A DNA stretch of 64,000 nt from Sapria himalayana (GCA_029783825.1 JAREIK010000385.1:2349501-2413500), one strand, 5' to 3'. Numbered from the stretch's first letter, positions 23,978-37,027 are shown. Notes: generated by a model not told the origin, from the sequence alone. Made by a program: numbers and translations.

Positions 23978-24123
23978 ATTGAGAAGTTGGGTGGTCAATC
24001 ATACATTTGCATCATCTATTACGCATTTAAATTTAATATGATTATTAAATTTAATATGATTATTAAATTTAAATGTGTAATAGATGATGCACATGTATGA
24101 TTGACCACCCAACTTCTCAATAA
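23978..24123. repeat. Near-perfect inverted repeat (about 60-bp arms)
   Basis: The left arm starts TTATTGAGAAGTTGGGTGG (23978) and the right arm ends with its complement CCACCCAACTTCTCAATAA (24105-24123). Along about 60 bases I see two mismatches (in the GCATCATC and TTACGC segments). The centre consists of an 18-base unit, AAATTTAATATGATTATT, repeated twice and flanked by AAATTT, itself partly palindromic. The transcript would fold into a long hairpin. No 2- to 9-bp target duplication is evident. It directly adjoins the start of the decayed Copia LTR at 24124. Confidence 0.85.
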
Positions 24124-24241
24124 TTTAATGATAATTATTATTGTAATTATGAGAATCATATAAATATGAATTTGTGATGATTGAAAATATATAAAAAAAG
24201 AAAAGTTTCTCCTCTCCATCTTTTTCTTCCATTCTCACTAA

Positions 24242-24958
24242 GGGCCTGATTGATAAATTGAAAAAATTAAGGGCTGAAAAATAAATACTGAAAAAATTAA
24301 GTGCTGAATTTTATAAGTATTGAATTTGTATTATAAAACTATCTGATAAATTACTGACAATTGAATATTGAAGATAAATATATTATTTGATAACTGTTAT
24401 TGCTGAATGCTGAAAATTATGTATTTTATATATTTATCCTTATTATTATTGTATTACATATTATCCAAAATAAATAGAGTTTATAATAAAATTTTATTTT
24501 TCACTACACTTAGTAATTATTATTTAAAAAAATCACTAGAAATATATTCATAAATAAATCATAATATCCAAAAAAAGACATCTTTTTAAAAAATAACTAA
24601 TTGTTTCTAAACTTTTTAAAACTATCCAAACTTTTAATATTAAAATAAAAATTAATGAGCAACTCGTTAATTTGTTATTTCATCTCTTAAATTAATCATA
24701 AAAAAGTATTAGAATTAGGGTTTGTGGTGGAGGAGAAAGGAGTAAAAGATAGATTCACAAATTGAGCAGTAGCGTGAATAAGAAAACGAAAAAGAAAGGA
24801 AAGAAAAGGACAAAACAGTCACTTTAAAAAATATTTTGTTGAACAATTTCTGCATTCAACGATAAGTAGACCTCTACATACTTATTATTTTCAATTGTTT
24901 TTCATTTAAAATTGTCAATTAATTGATCCCTAAAATTTTTTATCAAACATATTAAAAA
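24242..24958. mobile_element. Tourist-like MITE, second copy, inverted and end-truncated
   Basis: It begins GGGCCTGATTGATAA (24242) preceded by TAA (24239-24241). Read left to right it aligns with the reverse complement of 4976-5756 nearly base for base: AAGTGCTGAATTTTATAAG, GATAAATTACTGACAATTGA, a GTATTACATATTAT block and AACTATCCAAACTTTTAATA. The far end stops near 24958, about 70 bases short of the other copy's terminus, so its second terminal repeat is missing. It lies in the 5' LTR of the decayed Copia element. Confidence 0.8.
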
Positions 24959-25025
24959 AATAAATCTCTCTCTTTATTTATATATTTTCTCTACTTAATA
25001 ATGTATTATTAGGATGAAGCTTTTT

Positions 25026-25103
25026 AAAAGACAACCTTGAATGTTCTAAAAGACTACCATGAATGTTCTAAAAGACTACCATGAATGTTCTAAAAGACAA
25101 CAA
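25026..25103 (+). repeat. 22-bp tandem repeat, 3.5 units
   Basis: Units 25026-25047, 25048-25069 and 25070-25091 read AAAAGACTACCATGAATGTTC plus T with small differences in the first, and a partial fourth follows. It lies between the 5' LTR remnant and the coding relic of the decayed Copia element, in its untranslated leader. Confidence 0.85.
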
Positions 25104-25387
25104 AAACTTTTCAATTATGTTACAAAACTGCATACTAATGGCAAGATGCCATGATTTTTATAACAAGAAGCCATGTTGAAGAAATATTAAAGAATATATT
25201 TTGAATATCATATAGCTAAAAGTTATTTTATAGTTTGAAGCTACTCAAAGCCTAAAACTATATAAAAAAGAAATATCTCATCATTGTAGGATCACACTAA
25301 GTTCTTAATATTCTTTCACCATTATATTAGTGAAGGCCCAAGGGGTGAATATCTTATGATAAAGAATACACTGGTCCTTGGAGAAAT

Positions 25388-28300
25388 TTGAAAGATAAAT
25401 ATTCATGTATATATCATATGAACAAATATTTGGTTGAAATTTATCATACCTCCATTAAAAAGAAAAGGAAACAAGTTGGAACCCACTTTATTGATGGTCA
25501 AGGTATGATGAATTTTAATGCTAATTTTGTTGATGGTGATGGTGGCGTGCCCACCGATCTTGACATTTTTGACTTTGAAATTTCAAGTGAAAAATTGACT
25601 ATTTGATTTAACATATATGACTATTATGTTATTTTATATATTACAAGTTTCTTATATTCAAACATATCACTTATTTAATGAACACTTTAATACATATGTT
25701 CTATCTAAAATTTGATTTATTTTTATAAAGATGTATGAATCACTTTTCATAATATATCAATTATATGCTATTAATTCACCAGAGATACATACTTTGTTGA
25801 TTGTGATACAACACATATAATCTTGTGTTATAAGAAGTATTTTTCAAATGCATTATATTAACTTAATCTAATGTTCATACTATCTCAAGTCTTGCTGACA
25901 TTAAAAGATTTGAAAATGTTACCATATTATGCATAGTGACACTATGTTCCAAAATATTAATAATCTTTATTTTAATAAATCTAAGCAAATTCATAGTTTC
26001 TAGGTTATTCATAGAAATGGATATCACATTGAATATATGAATCATGTTGGATTTGAGTATCTATTAATGACATCTATTAGTTTTGAGAAAAAAAAATGGT
26101 GCAACTCATTTATTTTATCATGTAAATTATATCAAACCATTATACCTATTGAAACTTATATTATAATGAACTAGAAGTTTAATGACTCCAAAATATTCTA
26201 ACTTTGGTATGAAATGTTAGGACATTCATGACTCTTCATGATGCATCCATTTGATGGTATAACTCAAAATTCTAACAATTTTTCATTAATAAGAATATGA
26301 ATTTTAACAACTCCTAGGTTTACTCATCTTTCTTGTTCTCAATTCAAATTAATAATTAGACATTCTTTTACCATTGTTGTGATTGAATCCAATACATTTT
26401 TATAATGATCATTCATTAAGAAGGTGTTTGTAGGCCTATTCACCCACATAGCCAGTATTTTCATTTTTTTTATGAATATAATTGATGTGTCCACTCGATT
26501 ACCTCATGTCTTCCCAAAATATCACCTTTTCAAAATTATTAGTTGAAATAATTTGGCTGTTATCATAATTTTTTGATCATCTTATTAACAAAATTTATCT
26601 TGACAATTCTGGCTAGATTTCATCTTAAGTAATCTTTGATTATTAAATGCCATTTGACATTAATATTCAACACCTTGTTTTTGATATTTATACTTAGAAA
26701 TGATTAATTGAATCTTTTATCAAACATTTTAAATTAATTACTACCACATTAAATTTGAAAATCAGATTACCTTTATTGGAATGTGAGAAATCTATTATAG
26801 ATGTTGTGAATTTAATTTGCTTTATCTTGCAATCACTCATTATTCATCACTATTACATCTTACTCTAGGTTATCAAACTAATATTTCACATTTGCATCAT
26901 TTGAATTTGATGTTCATGTGCTAGTTTATCCCACCCATCCACCAAACTAGATCCTCATAGGTGAGATATTTACTTCTTGATTTATCAATTACAATTTTGA
27001 TAATAAAAGATTTCTTGTCATTAGGGAGAGGAAAGATTAGTCTAGAAGAATGAACATATATTACATGATCTTTATATCATCTTGATCCCTTTACATAATT
27101 AATTTACAAGACCTTGCAACTAGAAGTTAAGTAGATAATTAATTTACAGGACCTTGCAAATTGGTTATCTAATTCTTTTATAAATTCAACAAAGGTTTCA
27201 AGTAAACATGTATAAAGTATACATACAAAAGGATTAAAAAATAGATTTTGAGACCCAAGTTAACAAATAAGTTGCTCTTATTGAGGTACAAATCAAACAA
27301 TTTTCTCGAGATGATATCGATACATAATAATGAAGGGAATTCTATCAATCATATATATACAAAGGTGAAAATTGAGATTGAAATACTACCCTTATAGATG
27401 ATGTTTGTTTTTCAAGTGGCAATGAACATCATAAGTAATGGTGAGGATCAAGAGCCATAAAATGCGGATGAATGTTAATAACAAATGTCTAGTTATAATG
27501 GATAGGAGCAATCCAACTAGAATTGAAATCACTAACCAAAAACAAGAGGTATTTGGACTAATAATTCAAGCACTCACAAATAAACAACTTATTAGATATC
27601 AATAGATCTTTTTGAAATAATAAAATACGATTACTAAAATCATACGTATAAAGCACATCTAAAAGCATAAGGTCTATCACGAAGATCTAGAATTGACAAT
27701 GTGTAAACATATTTTCTTATAATGGATGCTAATAGATTTAATCATTAATATTCTAGCATTCTTTGAAGAACTTGATATAATGCTGATGAATGTAGTCATA
27801 ACTTATTTATGTGGATTTATAGATACTGATGTATGTATGAAAATATATGAATGGTTTAATTTACTCAAAGTAATAAATTCATAGCCATGAATCATGTATT
27901 CAATCAAGTTGTAATAATCTATATATGGATGAAATCAATCATGTCAAATATAGTAAAATCATTTAAGCTAGTATCTACTCAAAAAATGATACATGAAGAA
28001 TTTAATTTATCTATGAATTGTTATTAAGAAAGTCACAATTGGATTTGTAAGCGTTGCAACATATTTGGATGGTTTAAATTTAATCAGAACTCTTGAAGTA
28101 CCTATTAAAAAAACTAATTATTTAAATAAAAATTTGATCAAATGATGTGCTAATCCACCTATCAACATATACACACAGAATCCTAAAATCACAATTGGAT
28201 TTGTAACCATTCCCATGATTGTTTGGTCAGTTAAAGTGACTAAATATTCATTTTAGCCTAAAGAAAAGAATGTAGGGTTACTTGTTCTTGAAGTATCATA

Positions 28301-28945
28301 TCACTGTGAAATTGATGTATTTTTGGTAATTGCAAATTATATTTAACTGAAAATTACTTTCTATGTTAGTTTACCTATAAGACATAGTTGAGTTCCAACA
28401 AAAAACTCATGGAATGGAATTAAAATTGTTTTTAAATATCTATGTGAGATAAGTGAAATGAAATCATTTTATTCCAAATTAATAGAATAACAATTATTTG
28501 GTGATTCATATGCATGATATATTTTAGAATCTCATAAAATTCATCGCATATAGAAAATATGATTACTTATGGAAATGCTTGGGAATCAGAAAAATAAAGA
28601 ATAATGGGCACCTCCTCCAACCACTCACTAATACTTATAATGTATGAAACTAGTTGAGAATATATTTTGTTGAGATCCATGCTATAACTTGTATGAGAAT
28701 CTTATATATTATTTTGTATTAAGAACACTCCAATAGCACCTCAAAAGTATAATGATGCATGCATTGTATAAGTTTAAAGAGTACATAATAAAATTAATTG
28801 AACAAAGTAAATTTCACCGAAAAATTTCTTTACTAATGAACTTCAGAATAATGATGAAATCAACATATGTAACAAATAAGATACTATGATAATCTAGTAG
28901 ATCTATTTAAAAATCCCCACTTACAAATGGTCAATAAGCTTGTAT
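25388..28945 (+). pseudogene. Ty1/Copia gag-pol relic, heavily decayed
   Basis: Motifs in the order expected for Copia: a gag/protease-junction frame still open at 25388-25606 (LVEIYHTSIKKK, DFNxN-like FVDGDGGVPTDL); RNGYHIEYMNH near 26010-26045; a GAG-pre-integrase block at 26150-26390 (LWYEMLGHS, CSQFKLIIRHS, VIESNTFL); integrase traces to about 27000 (FMNIIDVSTRLPHV near 26475); a linker near 27140-27175 (IINLQDLANWLSNSF); reverse transcriptase traces 27540-28300 (QEVFGLIIQALT); and the RNase H tail with ISPKNFFTNELQNNDEIN at 28812-28865. Dozens of stops and frameshifts break it. This follows a widespread plant Copia polyprotein; I identify it from remembered motif order and cannot give percent identity. 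Confidence 0.75.
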
Positions 28946-29152
28946 GTCAATTTAGTATATGTCAACTGAAAAGTCTCCATAGTAAAGTATTGAAGATATT
29001 ATAATCATGTCACTAGTGAAAGCATTATTAATAATGTTAGTGCACTATTCTATTTTCTTTTTATCTAAATTAAATTCCACTAGATTTTATTGGAAAGATT
29101 TTCAATGAAGTTGTATTAAACATGTATAAATATATCGATTAGTGATGGTCAT

Positions 29153-29345
29153 TAAAATGGAGTGTCATAAATGATACATAAATAATTATGAATGAGAACC
29201 CAATAAATATGGTTCTCAAATAAATAAAAATATAGGAAAAAAAAGATTTATTTTTTCTCCATCTTTTTCTACCTTCCTTTCTAAAACATTCTCTATCATA
29301 TTTATTAATATAGCCATCTATATTTTCTCTATTTTTTTTTAAAAA
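29153..29345 (+). repeat. Polypurine tract and start of 3' LTR of the decayed Copia
   Basis: AAAATGGAG (29154-29162) is followed by TGTCATAAATGATAC, a normal TG start of an LTR at 29163. The sequence then matches the 5' LTR remnant at 24124-24240. The 3' end of this LTR cannot be placed. The minus-strand open frame 29139-29357 overlaps it and is not a gene. Confidence 0.6.
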
Positions 29346-30600
29346 AAAAATATTCAATTTTGATGCATGATTAGCAATAATGTAATGTCTTCAGAAATTA
29401 CATAAATTTAAATAGACTCATTAAATTCAAAATAACTATTTAGTTCATGGATTAAATATAACATATAATTTTTTAGAGATAATGAATTATTGAAAATTGT
29501 TGAATGTGTGCACCCTACCCCTAAGTCATCTAACAATTAATAATAACTACAATCATTTGAAATTCCACAAAGTTTTATTGAAAAATAGAAATGCAGTGAA
29601 CTTGAAATATAAATAGGGGAGTGAGATAATAACACATGAATACCTCTAAAGAATTGGTAAACTAGCTACCATCTATAAAGATGCTCTTGAAAAACAAGTT
29701 ACTTCTTTTCCTATTCCTCTGTTTGCTTCTCGAGAGCTAGGATAACTTAGTAGCATTCTTGAGCATGTTAGTCAAGGGCTCGAGGCATGGTAGAAGACTA
29801 CTAGACATCAAAAGAGTGTTAGAAGAACTCATCCTTCTAAGTGAAAATTGAGAAATAGAAATGTAGTGTACGAGAAATGGTAGAAGACTACTAGACAACA
29901 ATAAGCTATGACATATCAAGAAGGATTGTTATAACTACAAGTAGCTCCATAAGGGTACGAGAAAAAAGTAGACTCGAGAAAAAGACAAATATAATTATCA
30001 TGTAAGGTGATTTAATGATGGTTAATGATGTTAATTTTTCCAACCTATTGATTTAGGAGGGTCGCTAGATAATTGAATAATCTACATCTTGTCATATTAT
30101 TCATCATCTTGACTACTTTTCTGTTTACATATATGGAGGCTATGATATAGTTAGGATATAAAATAATGACAACTCTAGGATTTTTATCTTATGAGAGATA
30201 TGTCTGCAGATACATATTATATATTTGTTAGTGCTAAAAGATATCCATTATATTCAAAACATTTATCCAAACTAGATTTTCATAGACTTGTCAAATCATA
30301 TGATGAGATTTGTAAATCATTTCATTAATGAAAATTGAAAATTGATCAAAGGTTCTTTAGTCAATATGAGAGATAAGAAGGAGAGTACTCACCATTTCTC
30401 AAGAAAGAAGGTCAAGATATTAGATAAACATTGTTAATCAAATAAATAACCATCATATGAATGAGAATAGCCATCAACAATTAGCTAGAAGATAGATCAT
30501 GCTTATTGATCAATAATCCTATATTGATGAGTGAATTAATTACATGGTTGAAAATAATCATTAAGATGCTTTTCATTCTTATCCTCATTCATAATGATCA
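29346..30600. other. Unassigned stretch with a local 90-bp-spaced duplication
   Basis: No gene is recognisable. ATGGTAGAAGACTACTAGACA occurs at about 29786 and again at about 29878, and GAAATAGAAATGYAGTG-like sequence precedes each block (29584 and 29850 areas). The minus-strand open frame 29737-29919 spans this repeat. From about 30300 the sequence could be the decayed gag or protease part of the Copia relic that follows, but I cannot read motifs there. Confidence 0.35.
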
Positions 30601-30605
30601 ATTAT

Positions 30606-32195
30606 TTTAGATCTGATATATTCTGATGTATGCTCTATCTATAGAAGAATAATTGATGGAACCTTCTTTTCTATGATTTTATTTTATTATCACTCTAGAA
30701 AATTCTAGGCTATGACTATTAATTATTCAGTTCAAAGATAACATCTTTAGGTCTTTAGAGAACTTCACATTAGAGTTGAGAGAGACACTATTGAAAATTT
30801 TATTTCTATATGCTCTAATAATAATGGATATAATAGTGGTCAATTTGAGAGTTATAAAAAATCTCATGATATTAGGCTTGAAAGGACCCCATCCTAGATG
30901 ATTTGACCAAAGGACATGGTTGATAGGATATTGATGTGATCAACATGTGACATTCTATCACTTTGGACAATGATATTCTGAATAGGGTTTGGACCAAGAA
31001 GAATATTTCCTGCAATCATTTTAAAGTCTTTGGATATAGAGTATTTTTCACATTATAAGAGATGAGAGATTTGGAGTTTTAATGTGTCATTGTGCATCTT
31101 TGTATAATTTTTAGATATGGGCATGAGAAGTTTAGATATAATTTATAGAACATAATAGCTGGAAAGATTATTCAGAGTAGAGATGTTATGTTTCTTTATG
31201 ACAAGCTTATAAATGCTAGTCATTTGAGTGGTGAGCTGAGTGAATCAATGGAGATCTTTATTCCAATAGACCCTACGGCCCTTGATCCCATAGATTAGTT
31301 AGATCAATGAGATTTAATTGAATAATAGAATAATGATATTGGGCTGCATGTTTTTTTGATTAGTCTTGCTAATTATCCTCGGGATTGCCGAAATAGATTA
31401 TGTATTACATATTAATACTAACAAACTTAAATCATTGCAAGAAGGCATTTATTTTGAGCATAAAGAGGAATGAAATTGTGTTATGCATGAAATGATTGTG
31501 TACTACATTCCATGAACTGGGTTATAAGATTCATTTAGTTGTAAAAAAATTTAGTTAAATGAAGGATATGGTCAATATATTAAAAAAGAGTTTGTATGGG
31601 CTAAAAGAAGCCCCGTGACTATGATATGATAGGTTCAACTCATTTATAAAGTCTCATGAATTTTAATGTACTTGTCACTAATATGTTTTTGTCAGTCAAT
31701 AGATAAGTGATGACTATCTCATTCTTTTATTGTATATTAATGATATAGTAATCATTATCAATAATAAAGCTAAGACTCATTAGATAAAGGGAGAGTTGGG
31801 AATAGTTTTTTGATGAAAGAGTTTGCCTACTTAGACAGATTCTAGGGTTGTATGTCATCTGGGATAGACCCTCAATGCACATTTAGTTATATCAAAAGAT
31901 TTTTTATAAATGAGGTTAAGCTAGTATCAACTTTCTTAGCCAGACACTTAAACTTAAATATCTACCATTATCTAAGACTAATGAGGTGAGGAAATAATGT
32001 GTTATGTTCTCTATGCATTAGTTATCAACAATCTTATGTGTGCTATAATTTGTTATGGAATAGAAATAGCTTATGTTTTTGGTGTCATTAATCACTTTCT
32101 CTCAGACCTGGCTAGGTATCACCAGGCAAAGGTGAAATACATCCTAAGGTACCTTCGGGGTATTTCTTAGTTGTCCTTATATCTTGATGGGCAAA
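30606..32195 (+). pseudogene. Ty1/Copia integrase-RT-RNase H relic
   Basis: Recognisable pieces in order: integrase core start LDLIYSDV (about 30608-30631) and RVERDT to SGQFESYKKSHDIRLERT (about 30777-30890); VWTKKNISCNHFKVFGYRVF (about 30988-31050); the integrase C-terminal block YGHEKFRYNL and KIIQSRDVMF (about 31116-31195); after a gap, RT block LKKSLYGLKEAP (about 31580-31615), DDYLILLLYINDI (the usual second-position Asp of the catalytic box reads Asn) near 31710-31745, and the RNase H junction block with KYILRYLRGIS near 32134-32168. Stops and frameshifts are frequent, and the region between the integrase tail and LKKSLYGL appears deleted. No LTRs were found. Confidence 0.7.
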
Positions 32196-32639
32196 AACAT
32201 GTTCCCCTTCTCCTCATGTACTAAATGTGAAGTGTATCTTAATAATCCAAGCTCCATAAATTCATACTACTATCCAACACAATGATTGAATTTATTATTC
32301 ATATTAAAGCCTACAAATAGACCTTAGTGAATGAAAAAGTTTCTAGGAGATGGAGGAGGCAAAGAGAGAGAGGGAGGAAGAGAGAATGGGAAGAAGAAAG
32401 TTTTTATTATTTCACTCCTAATTGTTATGATTGAGCAAGTAAAAAAATATTTAAAAAAAATTAAATGTCACATCACATAAAAGGAATGTTGGACATTTTT
32501 ATGATTTATATCTCCAATTACAAATTTTCAAATTTCTATCCCTCACTATTAGTTTTACATACTTTATTCCACTCCTACTAATTATTTCATCTAGAATTCC
32601 CTTACACATAATTTCTGCTTTAATATTTTTGTGAGTTAA

Positions 32640-33880
32640 GTGAAATATCACTTGTCTCATCCTATGTCAAAAGTGATGTTGTATCATCCCCAAATAGATA
32701 ATTTCTCAAATGATTGTACTTAAAAGTTATATTTCTTTTATCATTTTTTTGGTAAAATAATGAGCCACATTAACATATTTTCTATAATCATATTAAATTT
32801 AAATATGAGCAATATTAGATGCAACTTTATTGTGAAAAAAATATTGCACCTGTTGTTGAGTGCCAAGACTATAAAATTTGGGAACTCGATCTTACGCATA
32901 TCAATTTAATAATCCATTTGAATGTCAGAGCCAATAAATCAAAAAGAATATCATTACTTAGATGGTCCTATTTACATATAGATTAATGCTCATAAATATC
33001 CCCAAGTTGTTGAATCTTTTTTGATTATCTTGCATTAAAAGTGTTTTATTTATTTTGTATGGCTATAATAAACTCACTTCATAAGTCAAAAGCAATTCCG
33101 AATCATTCTCAAACAGACAGTTTCTCAAGTTATTGTATTTATGAGTTGTATTTCTTTTTTGTTTTTTGATAAAACATTACGCCAACTTAGGACATTTTGT
33201 AGGATGATTTTAAATTGAAATATGAATAATATCACATGCAACTTTATTTGGAAAATTTATTACACTTGATTGTTAGGTTGGATATCTTAAATCTTGTAAG
33301 AGAAACCTTAGTTATAATGCTTCACAAATATAGATAACCTTGTCTTGTGAGAATATAATTGAGTGTGAATGTTCATCAACAATCATTCCATCTAGTCAGT
33401 ATCAATTAAACATCTATATGTCGGGGGAATAAATTTTTTATAAATTATTTATTACGCATTCAATTTGGTTCCCTATGATTATGCATAAATTAACTAGTAA
33501 TATTCAAATCATATGCAAGATATAATATGGTGTGACCCAAATATTCAGAGTTACAAAGGGTACTTGGTATCTCCTTTTCATTGATCAAAATTTGATTAAA
33601 TGATATGTATTTCAATGTTTGTTCTACTAGAAAATCATCTACTTAACAAGCTGAAATATTAGACCATTATATTAAGTCTCATGCATTTTTTATTTTGAAC
33701 AAAAATATTTCTTCTTTTGGTTGTCATATTTAAAATCCATGAAAATACGACAAAGGTCCAAAATCTTTCATCTCAAAATTCTTTTCATATGTTTCTTTAA
33801 AGAGGTTCCATTTCTCTCTCATTATTTTAGGCACATATATATTTTTATGTATATTATTATTCTCATATGTCTGTGTATAT
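32640..33880 (-). pseudogene. Ty1/Copia RT-RNase H relic, minus strand, with duplicated tail
   Basis: On the minus strand from about 33800: FEMKDFGPLSYFHGF and KEEIFLFKIKNA (RT thumb region), STLCNSEYLGHTILYLAY, then RNase H with LRFLLQDLRYP, VINFPNKVACDIIH and CFIKKQKRN (33330-33070). A second, separate RNase H tail (NKVASNIAHI, AHYFTKKMIKEI) lies at about 32850-32680. The two tails share about 220 bases at a spacing of about 420. The upstream RT catalytic box and the integrase are not recognisable. The family looks like the RT type with a 'KDLGPLSYFLG' thumb (Ale/Retrofit group); that lineage call is tentative. Confidence 0.65.
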
Positions 33881-35476
33881 CATTTAACTACTAATTGTGG
33901 CATGAGTCATTCAATGATAACATCTAGTTTGCACTAAGGAGGGAAAAATCATCAACAACCAATTCGTTTCCATCACAATAAGCAATCAATTTGTTGCCAC
34001 ATTTCATTTAGATGATGTAGGAAAGATTTGTTTGTCATAGATGTAGGAAAGATTTTTTCTCTTAGTAATATGTGTTATGTGATTGTTACTAAACATCATA
34101 ATATGTCACTAGTTGGATGATCTCAACATTAAAAATATCTTCAGTTGCCACATTTCAATAGTTGCCACATCTATAATATTTTTTAGATGAATTGTTCTTT
34201 TAGATGATATATAATTTTTTTTATCATGGTATAATATTATATAATGTTATGGTCAGGTAATGACTCATTTTTGTATAATATATGATTCAACAACATGAGT
34301 GATTGATTGATTATATTAGGCATATAAGAACATTTGCTTTGATTCATCATAAAAATAAAAAAGTGTATTTGTAAAAATAAACTCAAAAGATAATTAAATA
34401 ACTATATATGGAGGATTATATTAAAAAATTATTGTTATAATTGTACATTCATGCATATGTGGGTAAAATGGTGTCGTGTTATATGTGATACTAGGCATGT
34501 TGTTTTTCCTTCTCAATAGATATCACAACTTTTTGTAGTCGAATGAATCTACTAACTATGAGTTTTTAGCAAGTTTGCCAATTTGAGGTACAACACATTT
34601 GCATCATCACAATCCATTTATTTTAGAATTCCACCCTTAGACTACTTGTTCATAAAATATTTTAGATGAGAATTGTAAAGAACCAAGGGTAAGTAGGTGA
34701 AGTTAAAAAGAACAAATCCATATTATATCTATTTAAAGTTAAATTTTATATTAAATAGTTCTTAAAATATGTCTATTGAATGATTCTAAATGATTATTGG
34801 TTGATTCTAGATCTACCCATCTTAGTCCAAAAAAGTTTTAAAGATTATAGACCAGGCATTAAATCTTTAATTTCTTGATTTTTGAATGGTTGGTTAATTA
34901 GATGTGCAATCCAAAAAAAACATGAACAAATCTAGAATCTTCTTCTTGTGCTTCTCATCTTCCCTAATCTACTAAATAATTAAAAAAAGTAAAAACTTTT
35001 TAAAACTTAACATTGGGTTCGATTGAGTTTTGATGGTCTTCACCTAAAATATTAGATAGAGAAAGAAACTCACTCAAATTGATAAACCTACATTATAATG
35101 GATAGGTATGAGAATTAACCTTGTAAGAACAATTCTAATAGTCGTTTTTAATGACAATTTTATTAGTAGTAAAAAGGCTACATAAACTAGCTATCAAAAT
35201 TATTAAAATCAGTCAGTCATTAAAAAGAAAAAAATATATAATCCAAATGGGTTTTTCTACATAAGAATAATCATAAATCCCAAATAAAAAATTTACAGGT
35301 CATCACTATCTAACATTTCTTTGACTAATATAGAGAATAATTTAAATTAGACTCAAATAAGCTTTGGGGATCTTTATTTTTTCCATTATCACAATTTTCA
35401 CATTACTTCATCTTTTAGAAAACTTAAGCTTTTCCATTTTAATAATGTTTTTTTCTAGGACACTATCTACCAAAAA
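33881..35476. other. Unassigned AT-rich stretch
   Basis: No gene, tRNA or convincing retroelement motif was seen on either strand. It may include the decayed N-terminal part of the minus-strand Copia relic ending at 32640. A 16-base phrase 'GATGTAGGAAAGATTT' occurs twice at about 34014 and 34040. Confidence 0.35.
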
Positions 35477-36227
35477 AGTCATGATATTCTTTCTATGTCA
35501 CGACCCCACCACCGAGTTACCATAATCATTTCATTGTACAAAATAATCAACATAATAATGATATTTTTCTAGAGTCATGGTCATACTAACTTTAAACAAC
35601 TTTATGGTCACAACATTATTACTATATCATGGCATCCAAGTACCATAATGGTACAAGTCGTCACAAGAAATTTCGAAACTATGACTTATTCAAGATAGAG
35701 ACAAAATATCAAGAGATGTTGGTCATGACACCATTTTTTATGTGATTTTTCATTCTAGAGAGAAATTACTCTAGTCATGATATTTTCTAATGCCACAAAT
35801 TTGTGCTCTAGAAAAAAAATACCAAAGTTGTGATAGTATCCATCATCATGACTCTGTAATAGAGAGTATTTAATTCAATCAAGGCTAATCTTAGTGTCAT
35901 GTCATTTTATTTAACAAGTCAAGACCAAAGCCATAGTCAATTCTCAATGCCATAATTTTATATTATAGAAAATATTTTATTCAATCATAGAAATCAAAGC
36001 ACCATGATATTTTGCTCACAAAGACAAGATTAAAATCCATGATCATTGTCTCTACCATCACTTTATGTTATAAATAGTTTAAGTATTAGTGGTGGTCATT
36101 TCTAGTATCATGACATTTGTGCTTTAGATGAGACTCAAAGAGATGACAAAGTCATGATATCAATTTTGTGTCGTAACTTCCAACTTAAAATATCACACAT
36201 ATCTCCAAAGTATAAAAGTTACACTTA

Positions 36228-36249
36228 AGAGAGAGAGAGAGAGAGAGAA
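36228..36249 (+). repeat. (AG)n microsatellite
   Basis: Eleven AG units in a row inside LTR copy 6. The equivalent position of copy 9 (about 59060) has AAAAGAGAGAATATG instead, so the run expanded after the copies diverged. Confidence 0.9.
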
Positions 36250-37022
36250 TGAGAATGAGAAATGATGCACATGGACCCTAGGCAATGCATCATAAATCCT
36301 AATTAAAGGTAAATTCATGATGAACAACAAGAAACAACAATTGGAATTGGGGGTTTATACTTAGAAATGAGTTTGAGTATTCAATAAAAATTCTAGAATC
36401 CACGAGATGCTTCCAGCATTTCTCGAGCAATTTTATTCCCGATGTCCATCTAAATTGAATTCTAGGCTTGGTAATATACTTGTGTTGTGATATATATTTG
36501 AATGTATGAGTTTAAATCTATGTTAATTTTATATTTTGATGTTGATGGATATGAATGAAGTTTAGAACCAAAAATTCAAGTTTTAATGAATACATCAATT
36601 TATTATTGTTAGTCATGATGAATGGTGATAAATAAATCATGAAACACACACCCATATGAATCAAATAAAAGGAAGCAATTGTAATATACCCACTCACATT
36701 AATGTGTGAGATAAACCAAGGCGTGAAAAAATAAAGTTAAGGTATATTAATCATTGTGGGTATGACAATCACAAAGCCAAAATCATAGAAATATTAGAAT
36801 TTAATCCATTATAAACTATCTAGATGAATTACCTTAGAATAATATATGGGAGTTAAGTAGAATGTCTTACCTAGTAGTTTCACGAATATCTTCGAGTCAT
36901 GTGTTGCTCATGGTGGATAATGACATATATATTTATAGGACACACAAGTAGGAAAGACTTATTTAGTGACAGCCCTATAAATCTTTCCCACTTGTATGAC
37001 TTACATAGGTAATAATGGTAAG

Positions 37023-37027
37023 ATATA
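37023..37027. other. Target-site duplication, left (ATATA)
   Basis: The five bases before the 5' LTR are identical to 41657-41661 after the 3' LTR, as produced by retroviral-type integration. Removing the element and one copy joins the Gypsy LTR sequence in good agreement with copies 5 and 8 (the ACATATATTAATT region). Confidence 0.9.

Larger units (their letters stand above)
24124..29345 (+). mobile_element. Decayed Ty1/Copia element, plus strand, with MITE in its 5' LTR
   Basis: The whole Copia order is readable on the plus strand. A 5' LTR remnant (24124 to about 25020, split by the MITE at 24242) is followed by gag-pol motifs from 25388 to 28945, then a short purine run (29153-29162) and the start of a 3' LTR. 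Similarity of the LTRs is seen between 24145-24240 and 29175-29290: both have an AATTATGA-GAGAA start, a run of A's, then TCTCCATCTTTTTCT. Right of the MITE, TATATTTTCTCTA matches 29319-29331. All frames are heavily broken, so this is much older than the Copia at 37028. Outer ends are not exactly resolved. Confidence 0.7.
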
